Below the pieces are notes generated by a model. It was not told the origin of the DNA. It made no database searches and saw nothing but the letters and a program-made list of their open reading frames with translations. From positions 1 through 64,000 of the forward strand of contig NZ_MRCE01000007.1 of NCBI RefSeq assembly GCF_001904725.1: 64,000 bases of DNA. The letters are read 5' to 3'. The stretch is from Phormidium ambiguum IAM M-71. GTDB taxonomy: Bacteria; Cyanobacteriota; Cyanobacteriia; Cyanobacteriales; Aerosakkonemataceae. A program made the position numbers and the translations under genes. This document shows positions 18,361 through 28,162 of this stretch, piece after piece. How positions within the stretch are numbered: the stretch's first letter is position 1; every line of letters starts with the position of its first letter.

Positions 18361-21054
18361 ATGAATAATCATAAATCGCTTAAAAATCGCCATACAAATA
18401 TCTTTTTAATCAGAGCAATTTGCTTAATATTGCAAAATACACCTATATTAATTAGTATTATTTTTTCCTTAGCAGCCTTATCACTTTGGCAAGGCACAAA
18501 AATAAACGATCGGCATCAAATTCATAGACAAAATGTATTAGAAACAACTACTTTATATGGACTAACTTGGAAAGGGCAAGTTTGGTCTAATAAAAATTCA
18601 TTAATTACAGAACAACACTTAATCTTAGAGTTAGGTTTATCTGCTGGAGCATTAACTGTTATTTTATTGGCAATTACCGGAAAGTTAGCACAAAATACAC
18701 AAAACAAAAAACAAGAATTAGAAGTAATCAATCGCCAATTAGAAGAGCAAATTAGCGAACGGAAGAAATTCATAGAAGAAATTTCACAATCTCACCAACA
18801 GTATGAATCCTTAGTTAATTGGATTGAAGGAATTGTTTGGGAAGTTGACGCAGAGACTTTTCAGTTTACTTTTGTCAGCCAAAAAGCAGAGAAATTGCTA
18901 GGTTATCCAGTAAAACAATGGATTGAAGAACCCAACTTTTGGAATAACCATATACATCCAGACGATCGAGAATGGGCAGTACAATTTTGTCACACAAACT
19001 CCCAACAAAAGCATGATTATGAATTTGAATATCGGATGATTGCTGTTGATGGCAGAGTAATTTGGTTGAGAGATCTTGTGAATGTAGTTATTGAAAATAA
19101 TCAACTAGTAAAACTGCGGGGAGTCATGATTGATATTACTGCCCATAAACAAGATCAAATAGCACTTCAAGAAAGCGAAGAACGTTGGCAATTAGCATTA
19201 CGTGGCAATAATGATGGAATTTGGGATTGGAATCTTAAAACCAATGAAGTATTCTTTTCTAGTCGATGGAAAGAAATGTTAGGTTATACAGAAGAAGAAA
19301 TTTCTAACCATGTTAATGAATGGGAAAAAAGAGTACACCCAGATGATTTAAATGAAGTTACAAAACTAATAAAAGCGCATTTTGCCAAAGCCACACCATT
19401 TTATATTTCCGAACATCGTGTACTTTGTAAAGATGGAACTTATAAGTGGATTTTAGATCGAGGTCAAGCACTGTGGGATGAAGAAGGTAATCCGATTAGA
19501 ATGACAGGTTCCCATACTGATATTACAGAGCGCAAAAATTCTGAAAAAGCTTTACAAGAAAGTCAGCATTTTATTCAAAGAATAGCTGACGCAACTCCCA
19601 GCATTTTGTATATTTACGACTTACTAGAAAGTCGAAATATTTATGTTAATAATGAGATTACACTAATCCTTGGCTATACACCAGAAGAAATTCAAAAAAT
19701 CCATAGTTCATTGTTTATCAAACTTTGGCATCCCAATGATTTAGCTATTTTATCAGAACGGATTAAACGTTTCGATCGGGCCAAAGATGGTGAAGTAATT
19801 GAAACAGAATATCGTTTAAAAGATCGACTAGGTGAATGGCATTGGTTTTACAGCCGCGATACCATTTTTTCCCGAACTCCCGAAGGAAAACCTTGGCAAA
19901 TTTTAGGTACTGCGACTGATATTACTAACCGCAAACAAATGGAAGAAGAACTCCATCAAGCTAATCAAGAGCTCAATGGTTTAGTCAAGCAATTAGAACA
20001 ACGTAATCAAGAAATTATTAGACTTGGAGAACTCAGTGATGTTTTACAAGCTTGTTTGACAATTGAAGAAGCTTACAAAGTAATTGCCCAAATGCTACAA
20101 CCATTATTTTCTAATATATCCGGGGGCATTTTTATTACTAGTGCTTCTCGCAAATTAGTGGAAGCGGTAGCAGTTTGGGAAGAAGAAGTCGAAAACCTTT
20201 CCCTAGAAGAAGTTAAAAAAATTAACTATTCTGCCAATTATAAACAAATTTCGCTTTCAGATTCTTTTCCCAGTCAGCAACTATTTTCCCCTCATGAATG
20301 TTGGTCTTTGAGACGTGGTAGATTGCATTTTATCAAAGGTAAAAATAGTGGCTTAGTTTGTAAACATATCCACACTCGTCCGGCAGAATCTTTGTGTGTT
20401 CCCATGATGGCACAAGGAGAAGCTTTAGGAATACTTTATTTAAGTGCAAAACAGCCAGGACAAATTACAGAAGCTAAACAAATATTAGCAGCAACAGTCG
20501 CCGAACATATTGCTTTAGCTTTAGCAAATTTACGGCTACGAGAAACATTACAACATCAAAGTATCCGCGATCCATTAACCGGATTATACAATCGCCGTTA
20601 TTTAGAAGAATCTTTGGAACGAGAGTTGCATAGAGCCAATAAAGTTAACCAAAGTTTAGTAGTAATGATGCTTGATGTGGATTATTTCAAAAAGTTTAAT
20701 GATACTTTTGGTCATGATGCAGGTGATGCAGTATTACGAGAATTAGGAATATTTTTACAAAAAAATACTCGTGTGAGTGATATTGCTTGCCGTTATGGTG
20801 GTGAAGAATTCACATTAATTATGCCCGAAACTTCGATTCTGGATATTCAAGAACGCGCCGAGAGTTTCCGTCAAGGTGTGAAATGTTTAAATTTACAACA
20901 TCAAGGTCAACATTTAGGTGTGATTACTCTTTCGATCGGAGTGGCAGTTTATCCGACGCATGGAATTACGGGAGAAGAATTAATTCAGGCAGCTGATACT
21001 GCTTTATATGCGGCGAAGAAAGGAGGGCGCGATCGCGTTAGTATTTGTCACTGA
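18361..21054 (+). CDS. PAS/GAF/GGDEF diguanylate cyclase
   Basis: The 897-residue protein has two N-terminal membrane helices (about 28-45 and 82-102) and a coiled coil. Three PAS/PAC units follow (about 140-265, 265-390, 395-525, each ending with a DIT-type PAC sequence). A GAF domain spans about 545-715, and GGDEF runs from 725 to the end. The active site is CRYGGEEFTLIMP near 815, with an RVSD inhibitory site. The PAS regions probably read redox, light or small ligands. Its GAF-GGDEF half is closely similar to that of the next gene, indicating a tandem duplication. Confidence 0.92.
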   Translation: MNNHKSLKNRHTNIFLIRAICLILQNTPILISIIFSLAALSLWQGTKINDRHQIHRQNVLETTTLYGLTWKGQVWSNKNSLITEQHLILELGLSAGALTVILLAITGKLAQNTQNKKQELEVINRQLEEQISERKKFIEEISQSHQQYESLVNWIEGIVWEVDAETFQFTFVSQKAEKLLGYPVKQWIEEPNFWNNHIHPDDREWAVQFCHTNSQQKHDYEFEYRMIAVDGRVIWLRDLVNVVIENNQLVKLRGVMIDITAHKQDQIALQESEERWQLALRGNNDGIWDWNLKTNEVFFSSRWKEMLGYTEEEISNHVNEWEKRVHPDDLNEVTKLIKAHFAKATPFYISEHRVLCKDGTYKWILDRGQALWDEEGNPIRMTGSHTDITERKNSEKALQESQHFIQRIADATPSILYIYDLLESRNIYVNNEITLILGYTPEEIQKIHSSLFIKLWHPNDLAILSERIKRFDRAKDGEVIETEYRLKDRLGEWHWFYSRDTIFSRTPEGKPWQILGTATDITNRKQMEEELHQANQELNGLVKQLEQRNQEIIRLGELSDVLQACLTIEEAYKVIAQMLQPLFSNISGGIFITSASRKLVEAVAVWEEEVENLSLEEVKKINYSANYKQISLSDSFPSQQLFSPHECWSLRRGRLHFIKGKNSGLVCKHIHTRPAESLCVPMMAQGEALGILYLSAKQPGQITEAKQILAATVAEHIALALANLRLRETLQHQSIRDPLTGLYNRRYLEESLERELHRANKVNQSLVVMMLDVDYFKKFNDTFGHDAGDAVLRELGIFLQKNTRVSDIACRYGGEEFTLIMPETSILDIQERAESFRQGVKCLNLQHQGQHLGVITLSIGVAVYPTHGITGEELIQAADTALYAAKKGGRDRVSICH

Positions 21055-21475
21055 ATTTAATCGAGTATCGCCGCAAGTAAAATATTGATTTTTTTAACTT
21101 TTCTATAACTTATCTTGCAAATTAAAAATTCTCCTTAAAACTGTTAAATTATTCTTTTATTTACCAAATTAACTAAGCCTTTTTGCTAAATTATATTTAC
21201 CCAAGCTTACTAATGCCGATAATTATAAAAAATCCATGACTACTGTGAACTAGCATTTAACCGTTGAATCCGCATCAAGTAAGCATAGGTAATAACTAGG
21301 AAATAGACAATTGAATAGCGATTCTCATTGGTAACTCAGTGATAAATATGAAATACTGATTATTCGATCCTAGAGGCACGTTTTTGTTTTGCTTTTAGTT
21401 CCAGTATTTTAATTAATGAAGTTTAATTGCTAAATACTTTAGCAAAAAATTAATTAATCCTAACTAAGTTACAAC
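21055..21475. other. AT-rich intergenic region
   Basis: About 420 bp without a gene. The sequence is AT-rich and lacks obvious hairpins or known motifs. It presumably contains the promoter of the next diguanylate cyclase. Confidence 0.35.
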
Positions 21476-21508
21476 TTGGCGGCATACATACTTTATCAGA
21501 ACTTGTCT

Positions 21509-24448
21509 ATGCTCCCTAAACTACTCTACCAAGATTCTCTTCAACGATGGCATTTAATAGTTAAAAATACTCGTATCAATAAAATGGATAGCAAACAAAA
21601 TCACCCACCAGAAGAACTGCAATTTTTAGAAAAAATAGTCATTAACTCTGGTAAACTAAGCCAACAGCTATCAGCTAGAAAAAGTTTGGATGCCAAGCAA
21701 CAACTAAAATCAAAATTGCCCTCAACTAATAATAGATTAGAATCGCAATTTGCTCATAGTATTCTAGAATTGCGCCAAGCTTATCAAGAAATTCAACTAC
21801 AAATTGTTGAAAATGAGCGGATTCAAAAACTGCTCCAAGAGCAAGCTGAACTGCTCAATTTAGTTCATGATGCCATTTTGATTCGAGACTTAAATAATAT
21901 AATTAGCTTTTGGAATCATGGTGCCGAAAAAATTTATGGATTCCCCGAACATGAAGCTCTAGCTAAACCATATCATATTTTGCTAAAAACCCAATTTCCT
22001 CGACCTTTTTCCGAAATACAAGCTGAAGTTTTGCAAAAAGGACGTTGGGAAGGGGAATTAATTCAAACTAAATCTGACGGTACACAAATAGTTGTTTGTA
22101 GCCGTTGGGTATTAAGAAAAAATGCCCAAAATCAACCCCAAGAAATTATCGAAATTAATAAAGATGTTACCGTTATTAAAGGTACAGAGGAAGCTTTATT
22201 TGCTGTTGGCGTGAGATTTGCTGGGATTTTAGACAGTGCCAAAGATGCAATTATTTCTCTAGATGAACAGTGGAGAATTACTTTATTTAATCAAGGTGCG
22301 GAGACAATTTTTGGTTACAGTGCTGTGGAAGTTTTACATAAACCTATTAATTTCTTAATTTCTTTTGATTCATTAGAAAAATTGCAATTAAATCATGGAT
22401 TTAATAATTTAGATTACTTAAATAAAAAATTATTAGAACATAGTCAAATTTTAGGAAGGAATAAAAACGGAAAATTTTTTCCAATCGAAGTTTCTGTTTC
22501 TCAATTAGAATTAGTCACGGGAAAAGTATTTACCCTAATTTTGCGAGATATTACTCAGCGCGTGCAGACAGAAGAAGCATTGAGGCAAAGTGAAGAACTT
22601 TACCGTCAAATGTTTCAAGTAACTCAAGCAATTATGTTAATTATTGAGCCTAATGCAGGTTTCATAATTGACGCTAATTCGGCAGCATATAGTTTTTATG
22701 GATATGCGCCCGATCGCCTGAAGCAAATGAAAATTACAGACTTAAGTTTAACACCACCAGAACAAATTTTTTCTCATATTTTTCACAATAATTTAGAAAA
22801 ACAAGGTTGTTCTTATTCTCGTCATAGAATTGCATCAGGAGAAATTCGGGATGTAGAAATTTACTTTAGCCCAATTACTAAGCAAGGTAAAAATTTAATT
22901 TACTCAGTAATTCATGATATTACTGAGCGCAAACAAGCCGAAGCTGCTTTACGCGATAATGAATCTATTCTTCGCAGTTTTTATCACAGTGCGCCCATAA
23001 TGATGGGAATTATTCAAGTTTTGAATGATAATATTTTGCATATTTCTGACAATACGGCGGCAGCAGAATTTTTTGGTAGTACGCCGGAAGCACTGCAAAA
23101 TCAATTGGCGCGTGATTTTTCTATTTCAAGTCAGCATATAAACAAATGGATCGATCGCTGTTATGAAAGTGAAAAAACTGGTAATCCGGTTTACTTTGAA
23201 TATGAACAAAATACTGCTTTAGGCTTAAGGTTGGTATCTGTTAGTGTTTGTCCAATTCAAAGTTTCCACCAGAACACAGTAACAACAGACAGTAATGAAT
23301 TAATTTTGTCTGTAGCTAAAATAACATCAAAAATTTTTCAATCTAAAGGTAATAAACTGTTATATTGTTATATTATTAACGATATTACAAATAAAAAGAA
23401 ATCCGAAGAAAACTTACAAAAAACCAATGAAAAATTAACTCGCTGGATTAAAGAATTAGAAGCTCGTAACCAAGAGATTATTCTGTTAGGTGAAATGAGC
23501 AATATTTTGCAAGCTTGCTTAACAACTGAAGAAGCTTATAATACAGTGGCTCAATTAATAGAACCTCTATTTCCTAATATGTCAGGAGCCATATTCGTAA
23601 TTAGCAACTCCAAACAATTAGTTTCGGCTGTTGCTAATTGGGGCGATGTTAGTGATACCACCGAAATGCTATTTACACCCAATGAATGTTGGGGTTTGCG
23701 ACGTGGGCGATCGCATTTAATGGAATCTTCTATTAGTGCTATTAATTGTCAACATAGTCACCATGATTCACCAAATGTTGAATCTCTTTGTATCCCAATG
23801 ATGGCGCAAGGAGAAGCTTTAGGCATATTGTATTTAAGCACTACTGAAAAAGGAGTACTTACCCAAGCAAAACAACAGTTAGCTATTACCGTAGCCGAAC
23901 AAATTGCGTTAGCATTTGCCAATTTAAAATTACACGAAGTTTTGCAACAACAAAGTATTCGAGATCCTCTAACAGGTTTGTTTAACCGACGCTATTTAGA
24001 AGAATCATTAGAACGAGAAATTAGTCGTGCGGAACGCAAGCAGCAAAGTGTCGGACTTATTATGTTGGATGTCGATCATTTTAAACGTTTTAATGATACT
24101 TTTGGTCATGATGCTGGAGATACTTTGCTGCGAGAGTTAGGAATTTTTATTAAGAATAATATTCGCGGTTCTGATATTGCTTGTCGTTTTGGTGGTGAGG
24201 AATTAATATTGATTTTGCCCGAAGCTTCTTTAGAAGTTACCGTACAACGAGCAGAACAAATCCGCGAAGGAATTAAGCATTTAAATTTACATAATCGCCA
24301 TCAACAATTAGGCACAATTACCTTATCTTTAGGCGTAGCAATTTTTCCCTTACATGGCACGACAGGGGAAATGGTAATTCAAGCAGCTGACTCTGCTTTG
24401 TATCAAGCAAAAGGGGAGGGACGCGATCGCGTAATTGTCGCTTCTTAA
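21509..24448 (+). CDS. PAS/GAF/GGDEF protein with GGEEL active-site variant
   Basis: About 979 residues from the ATG at 21509; TTG 21476 and ATG 21584 (MDSKQNHPPEE) are alternatives and none has a strong ribosome site. There are no clear membrane helices. PAS/PAC units lie near 125-235, 235-365, 370-490 and 490-630 (numbered from the TTG), then a GAF domain (about 670-815) and GGDEF to the end. The signature is CRFGGEELILILP near 905, where the usual final Phe is Leu. The RGSD inhibitory site and the metal-binding D of MLDVDHF are kept, so it may still be active. Confidence 0.9.
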   Translation: MLPKLLYQDSLQRWHLIVKNTRINKMDSKQNHPPEELQFLEKIVINSGKLSQQLSARKSLDAKQQLKSKLPSTNNRLESQFAHSILELRQAYQEIQLQIVENERIQKLLQEQAELLNLVHDAILIRDLNNIISFWNHGAEKIYGFPEHEALAKPYHILLKTQFPRPFSEIQAEVLQKGRWEGELIQTKSDGTQIVVCSRWVLRKNAQNQPQEIIEINKDVTVIKGTEEALFAVGVRFAGILDSAKDAIISLDEQWRITLFNQGAETIFGYSAVEVLHKPINFLISFDSLEKLQLNHGFNNLDYLNKKLLEHSQILGRNKNGKFFPIEVSVSQLELVTGKVFTLILRDITQRVQTEEALRQSEELYRQMFQVTQAIMLIIEPNAGFIIDANSAAYSFYGYAPDRLKQMKITDLSLTPPEQIFSHIFHNNLEKQGCSYSRHRIASGEIRDVEIYFSPITKQGKNLIYSVIHDITERKQAEAALRDNESILRSFYHSAPIMMGIIQVLNDNILHISDNTAAAEFFGSTPEALQNQLARDFSISSQHINKWIDRCYESEKTGNPVYFEYEQNTALGLRLVSVSVCPIQSFHQNTVTTDSNELILSVAKITSKIFQSKGNKLLYCYIINDITNKKKSEENLQKTNEKLTRWIKELEARNQEIILLGEMSNILQACLTTEEAYNTVAQLIEPLFPNMSGAIFVISNSKQLVSAVANWGDVSDTTEMLFTPNECWGLRRGRSHLMESSISAINCQHSHHDSPNVESLCIPMMAQGEALGILYLSTTEKGVLTQAKQQLAITVAEQIALAFANLKLHEVLQQQSIRDPLTGLFNRRYLEESLEREISRAERKQQSVGLIMLDVDHFKRFNDTFGHDAGDTLLRELGIFIKNNIRGSDIACRFGGEELILILPEASLEVTVQRAEQIREGIKHLNLHNRHQQLGTITLSLGVAIFPLHGTTGEMVIQAADSALYQAKGEGRDRVIVAS

Positions 24449-24519
24449 GCAGATAAGTTCCTTTGTTCTCCACTACCTCAATCATTAAATTAGATGGATG
24501 ACAAAATCCTATCCGGGGG

Positions 24520-24620
24520 GAGGGGATGCTAACCTAGAGAAATGAGTGGCGTTTTGTAGGGATACGAGCCGCAGCAAAAGGCATCACCGAGAACCCACTC
24601 TGGTTTGGACATTATTTTCT
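24520..24620 (+). other. possible structured leader upstream of the His-tailed chelatase
   Basis: The leader contains nested pairings: GAGTGG (24544-24549) with CCACTC (24595-24600), and inside it TTTTG (24552-24556) with CAAAA (24575-24579). It begins after a G-rich stretch (GGGGGGAGGGG). It does not match a riboswitch consensus I can recall, including cobalamin. Support is limited to these pairings. Confidence 0.3.
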
Positions 24621-24633
24621 AGAGGAATTCAAC

Positions 24634-25803
24634 ATGGTTGCTACCCCGGAAAAGCTGGACGCATCATCTCTACAGTCAAATGCCAAAGATCGGGTTGCTG
24701 TATTGTTGATGGGTTATGGTGAAGTGGAAAGTTACGAAGACTTTGCTAACTACAACGAACAAGCATTAAATTTATTGACAGCTAAATTTGCCCCGGTACC
24801 AACCTGGATTTATCCGCCATTGGCAAAAATTTTAGCAATTTTCGATCGCCATGAGTGGGGACATCAACACGATCATTTTATTTCCCCACACAACGCAATT
24901 TTTGAACAACAAAGAGCCGGAATTGAAAAGAATTTACAAGAAAAATGGGGCGACAAAATTAAAGTTTTTAAAGCTTTCAACTTTTGCGCTCCCTTTTTGC
25001 CAGAACAAGTAATCGCCGAAATTAAAGCTGAAGGATTTGACAAAATCCTGATTTATCCTTTATTAGTTGTTGATTCAATTTTTACCAGTGGAATTGCGGT
25101 TGAACAAGTTAACAAAGCTCTAGCAAATGTCGCAGATGGTGAAGAACATTGGGTCAAAGGACAGCGTTACATTCCCTCTTTCTACAATGAGCCAGCTTAT
25201 GTTAACTTGATGGCTAAGTTAGTAGAAGAAAAGATTGCCCAAGAGTTAGCAAATGCTTATTTGCCTTCGCAAATTGGTATTGTGTTAATGAATCATGGTT
25301 GTCCGCACAAAGCTAAAGGTTTCACTTCGGGAATTATGGAAAGTGAAGCACTTTACGAATTGGTGCGGGAAAAACTAATTAACCGCTTTCCTTTAATTTC
25401 TGTGGGTTGGTTGAACCATGACACGCCGTTAATTGAATGGACACAACCGAATGCTACTGTAGCAGCACAAAACTTAATTGAATTGGGAGCAAAAGCGATC
25501 GTCTTTATGCCCATTGGTTTTGCCACAGAAAACCACGAAACTCTCTTGGACGTAGACCACATTATTCATAGTTTGCAAAGTCAATATTCAGAAATTAACT
25601 ATGTGCAAATGGCTTGTGTTAACGACCATCCAGAGTTTTTGAAAATGGCAGCAGAATGGGCAAATCCCCAAATCGAAGCATTGTTATCCGAACAAGCATT
25701 AGCGGTGAATTTGCATTCAGCTAGCCATCATCACGATCATCATCATCACCATCATCATGATGGTCATCATCACCATCACGATCATCATCACCACGATCGC
25801 TAA
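24634..25803 (+). CDS. ferrochelatase-like chelatase family protein with His-rich C-terminal tail
   Basis: The 389-residue protein resembles the ferrochelatase/class II chelatase fold. MNHGCPHKAKGF (near residue 210) occupies the place of the catalytic His segment, and GFATENHETLLDVD (near 302) that of the ferrochelatase SExxETL motif. The canonical N-terminal ferrochelatase signature is absent (here LLMGYGEVESY). The last 25 residues contain about 19 His broken by Asp and Gly, a likely metal-storage or delivery tail for Fe, Co, Ni or Zn. A strong ribosome site (AGAGGAATTC) precedes the ATG. It may be a second chelatase or a metallochaperone, and the substrate is unknown. Confidence 0.75.
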   Translation: MVATPEKLDASSLQSNAKDRVAVLLMGYGEVESYEDFANYNEQALNLLTAKFAPVPTWIYPPLAKILAIFDRHEWGHQHDHFISPHNAIFEQQRAGIEKNLQEKWGDKIKVFKAFNFCAPFLPEQVIAEIKAEGFDKILIYPLLVVDSIFTSGIAVEQVNKALANVADGEEHWVKGQRYIPSFYNEPAYVNLMAKLVEEKIAQELANAYLPSQIGIVLMNHGCPHKAKGFTSGIMESEALYELVREKLINRFPLISVGWLNHDTPLIEWTQPNATVAAQNLIELGAKAIVFMPIGFATENHETLLDVDHIIHSLQSQYSEINYVQMACVNDHPEFLKMAAEWANPQIEALLSEQALAVNLHSASHHHDHHHHHHHDGHHHHHDHHHHDR

Positions 25804-25845
25804 TTATATTGTGTCCGTTCATCTAGATTACTGTTAGGCAAAGTG

Positions 25846-25892
25846 AGAAAAAAATGCCTGCTTAATCTAATTCAAGATTAAGCAGGCATTCG
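25846..25892 (-). terminator. bidirectional rho-independent terminator
   Basis: A perfect 16-bp stem (25853-25868 with 25875-25890) encloses the loop AATTCA. An A-run on its left gives a U-tract for the minus-strand PEP-CTERM gene. It also lies 50 bp past the plus-strand chelatase gene. Confidence 0.85.
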
Positions 25893-25935
25893 GCTGAATT
25901 TTAAGGTGCAACAAAAGAATAAATCTGACGCAAAA

Positions 25936-26931
25936 TTAAGATTTAGCATTCACAATTTTTAACTGTTTGCGTTGACGACGTGACATTCCTAAGAGCGCAC
26001 TAACTAAACCTAAACCTAACCAAGTTGATGGCTCTGGAACGCTTTGTTCTACAGGAATGCTAGGATTTTCTTTTGCAGGCATATCAGGCAAACTACCGTT
26101 AAATAGATAATTGTGAGATTCTCCTGTTCCTGTTAGTGAACCTGCAATTAAGTTGCCGTTAATTTGACCATTATTAAAGTTAACATTAGCTAGAGGAGCA
26201 AGAATGCTACCTTCGATGCCAATCCCGCTAATATCTAGACTCGTTGCTTCATAGAAGTTGTACAGAACTTTTTGTCTGTTGGTATTCATAAGGTTGAAGC
26301 CAAAGTTTTTCATTGAAACATCTTTGCCGCTAACATTTACTACCACAGTAGAACTATTGGTTGCATTAAGCTCGAAGTAGTTTGTCTTTGACAAATCGGC
26401 TCCTGAGAGATTAAAAATATTTAAAGAAGAACTGTTGCCTAAAAGATTAATGCCGCCCCAAGATTGAACTGTAGTATTAGCAGTGGGAGTTAAACCTGAC
26501 AAATAAGAGGATAAATCTTTGAGGTAGGTTCCAGCAGCATTAAAATCGATCGGATTACCTTGGCTAAGCGTACCATTAGGAAAGCCTACTCCCGATACAT
26601 TAGCAGTTCCACCATATACCGTATTGCCATTGCTAACTTGACCGTTATTCAGAGTCAAATTACCACCTGTTACTAGCACGTTACCGCTACCAGAACTCAG
26701 TCTGGAACCTACACCAAAACCGCCTGTAAAAGTAGCGTTACCTCCAACAGCTAGTTTACCCTCAACATCGGTTCTTTCTTGGTAGTAATTTCCTAAAGTA
26801 AAGACGTTGTAATCAGATGCGACACCGAGACTGGCGGCTGTTGCTTGCGAAGAAATTCCTATTGTTAAACTAGCGGCTAGAGGAAATACTAACCCAATTT
26901 TGGGGAACAATTCTTTAATGTGCATATTCAT
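25936..26931 (-). CDS. choice-of-anchor A family PEP-CTERM surface protein
   Basis: The 331-residue protein has an N-terminal signal peptide (residues 10-32, FPLAASLTIGISSQATA). The body is a glycine- and asparagine-rich beta domain of the choice-of-anchor A type (LGVASDYNVFTLGNYYQ near the start). The C-terminus has the sorting signal VPEPSTWLGLGLVSALLG followed by a basic tail, the PEP-CTERM signal processed by an exosortase. Such proteins are exported and are often part of the extracellular matrix. The start ATG at 26931 or the next Met two codons later are equally possible. Confidence 0.85.
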   Translation of the reverse strand: MNMHIKELFPKIGLVFPLAASLTIGISSQATAASLGVASDYNVFTLGNYYQERTDVEGKLAVGGNATFTGGFGVGSRLSSGSGNVLVTGGNLTLNNGQVSNGNTVYGGTANVSGVGFPNGTLSQGNPIDFNAAGTYLKDLSSYLSGLTPTANTTVQSWGGINLLGNSSSLNIFNLSGADLSKTNYFELNATNSSTVVVNVSGKDVSMKNFGFNLMNTNRQKVLYNFYEATSLDISGIGIEGSILAPLANVNFNNGQINGNLIAGSLTGTGESHNYLFNGSLPDMPAKENPSIPVEQSVPEPSTWLGLGLVSALLGMSRRQRKQLKIVNAKS

Positions 26932-27294
26932 ATTTTGTGAGTAATTTAATGTTTAAAGCGCGATCGTTCTGTTCACTGTAATGGGACTAAAATTTAATGA
27001 CAAGACTGAAGTACTACACTTCATCTAATCTTAAAAGCTATGAGTCATTAATAAAGTAACTGCTAATTATAATCAATCAGAACTTTGTATATGTAAGATT
27101 TTGCGGGTTTTCTGTAACTTTTAATTACTGAAATTTTTAGATATTATATCTAGAAAAAATTTGTTTTTTCGGTTTATACATACTAATATAATATTAATTT
27201 CAGTGTTTATCTATATTTAATTAAACTAAATACGCAGAGTTTGAGTTCATTCTCTGCGTATTAGTACTTAAATTAAATTAATTACCAGCAAATA
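26932..27294. other. AT-rich intergenic region
   Basis: About 360 bp of AT-rich DNA holding the PEP-CTERM gene promoter (right of 26931) and the terminator hairpin listed at 27229-27262. No gene was seen. Confidence 0.35.
27229..27262 (-). terminator. terminator of the FMN reductase gene
   Basis: An 11-bp inverted repeat AATACGCAGAG / CTCTGCGTATT with a 12-base loop lies 33 bp past the stop of the FMN reductase gene. It is followed on the minus strand by TTTAGTTTAATT. Confidence 0.6.
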
Positions 27295-27840
27295 CTATGA
27301 AATGCCTCTAATTTTGCCTGTATTTTCCACTAAGCTTTGGGCGAATTCATCGAAGCGTTGTGAGAGTTTTTCATCGACAATTTTGCCATCGTTACTAAAA
27401 GCATTCCAAGCTTGTCCGATCGCAATTTGTTCGGGAATCACCCAAGCATGAACCCAACGCATAATTACCCGCAAATCATTCAAAGCATTACTGTTAGATT
27501 GACCACCCAAAACACTAATCAAACCAGTAACTTTGTCGCTTAGTTGCTCGAAATTCATCAAATCCAAGGCATTTTTCATCACACCACTAACACTGCCATG
27601 ATATTCCGGTGTCGCTAATATTAAACCATCTGCTTGTTGCACCGCATTTCGCAATTTTTTTACATCGGGATAGTCTGGGTAGCTCTTTTCTCCATTGCAA
27701 AAAGGTAATTGCATTTCTCGTAAGTCGAGAATTTCTACTTCTGCGCCTAAAGCTTCGATTCTTTGCGCGGCTAATTTTAGGGCTAACTGACTGTAGGAGT
27801 CATTCCGCAAACTACCACCAATGCCAACTATTTTTACCAT
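27295..27840 (-). CDS. NAD(P)H-dependent FMN reductase (flavodoxin-like)
   Basis: The 181-residue protein has the flavodoxin-like FMN_red fold. The phosphate-binding loop is GIGGSLRNDSYSQ at residues 7-19. The second flavin loop is ATPEYHGSVSGVMKNALDL near 82, highly typical of the family, and LGGQSNSNAL follows near 112. It reduces flavin or quinone-like acceptors with NAD(P)H and may counter oxidative or metal stress. The family includes azoreductases and chromate reductases, so the substrate is not fixed. It is monocistronic. Confidence 0.9.
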   Translation of the reverse strand: MVKIVGIGGSLRNDSYSQLALKLAAQRIEALGAEVEILDLREMQLPFCNGEKSYPDYPDVKKLRNAVQQADGLILATPEYHGSVSGVMKNALDLMNFEQLSDKVTGLISVLGGQSNSNALNDLRVIMRWVHAWVIPEQIAIGQAWNAFSNDGKIVDEKLSQRFDEFAQSLVENTGKIRGIS

Positions 27841-28162
27841 ACTTTCCTCTTTTTTTTGTCAATACATTCTTGATTAAAAGCAACAATAATTTACTTTGCT
27901 TAATCGATCTGAGTTAATTCGTACTCGTTATGACTACATAAAGGATAACAAGTTTAATTCCGGCTTGTCAACTTCACAGGAAAGCCCTTCTAGCTCAAAA
28001 TAGAAAAGAGTCAGTTTAGCGATCGGGAAAAATTGTGCCAACCAACAATTCTTTTGGGCTAAAATCTGAAAGCATTTCCAGGGAGCAACGATTTCCGCAC
28101 CCAAAAACAACTGACATTGCTGCTTTGACATGGGCTATGCCAGGATTTGATCGAAAAAATCC
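27841..28162. other. divergent promoter region
   Basis: 322 bp between the FMN reductase and the DICT-domain kinase, presumably with both promoters. No structured RNA or gene was found. Confidence 0.35.

Noticed and set aside
24520-24620. Cobalamin or other known riboswitch before the chelatase
   Set aside because: No known consensus core was recognised. It is retained only as a possible structured leader.
25720-25800. His-rich tail as a cloning artefact
   Set aside because: The tail is interrupted by Asp and Gly, uses mixed CAT/CAC codons and is continuous with a normal gene.
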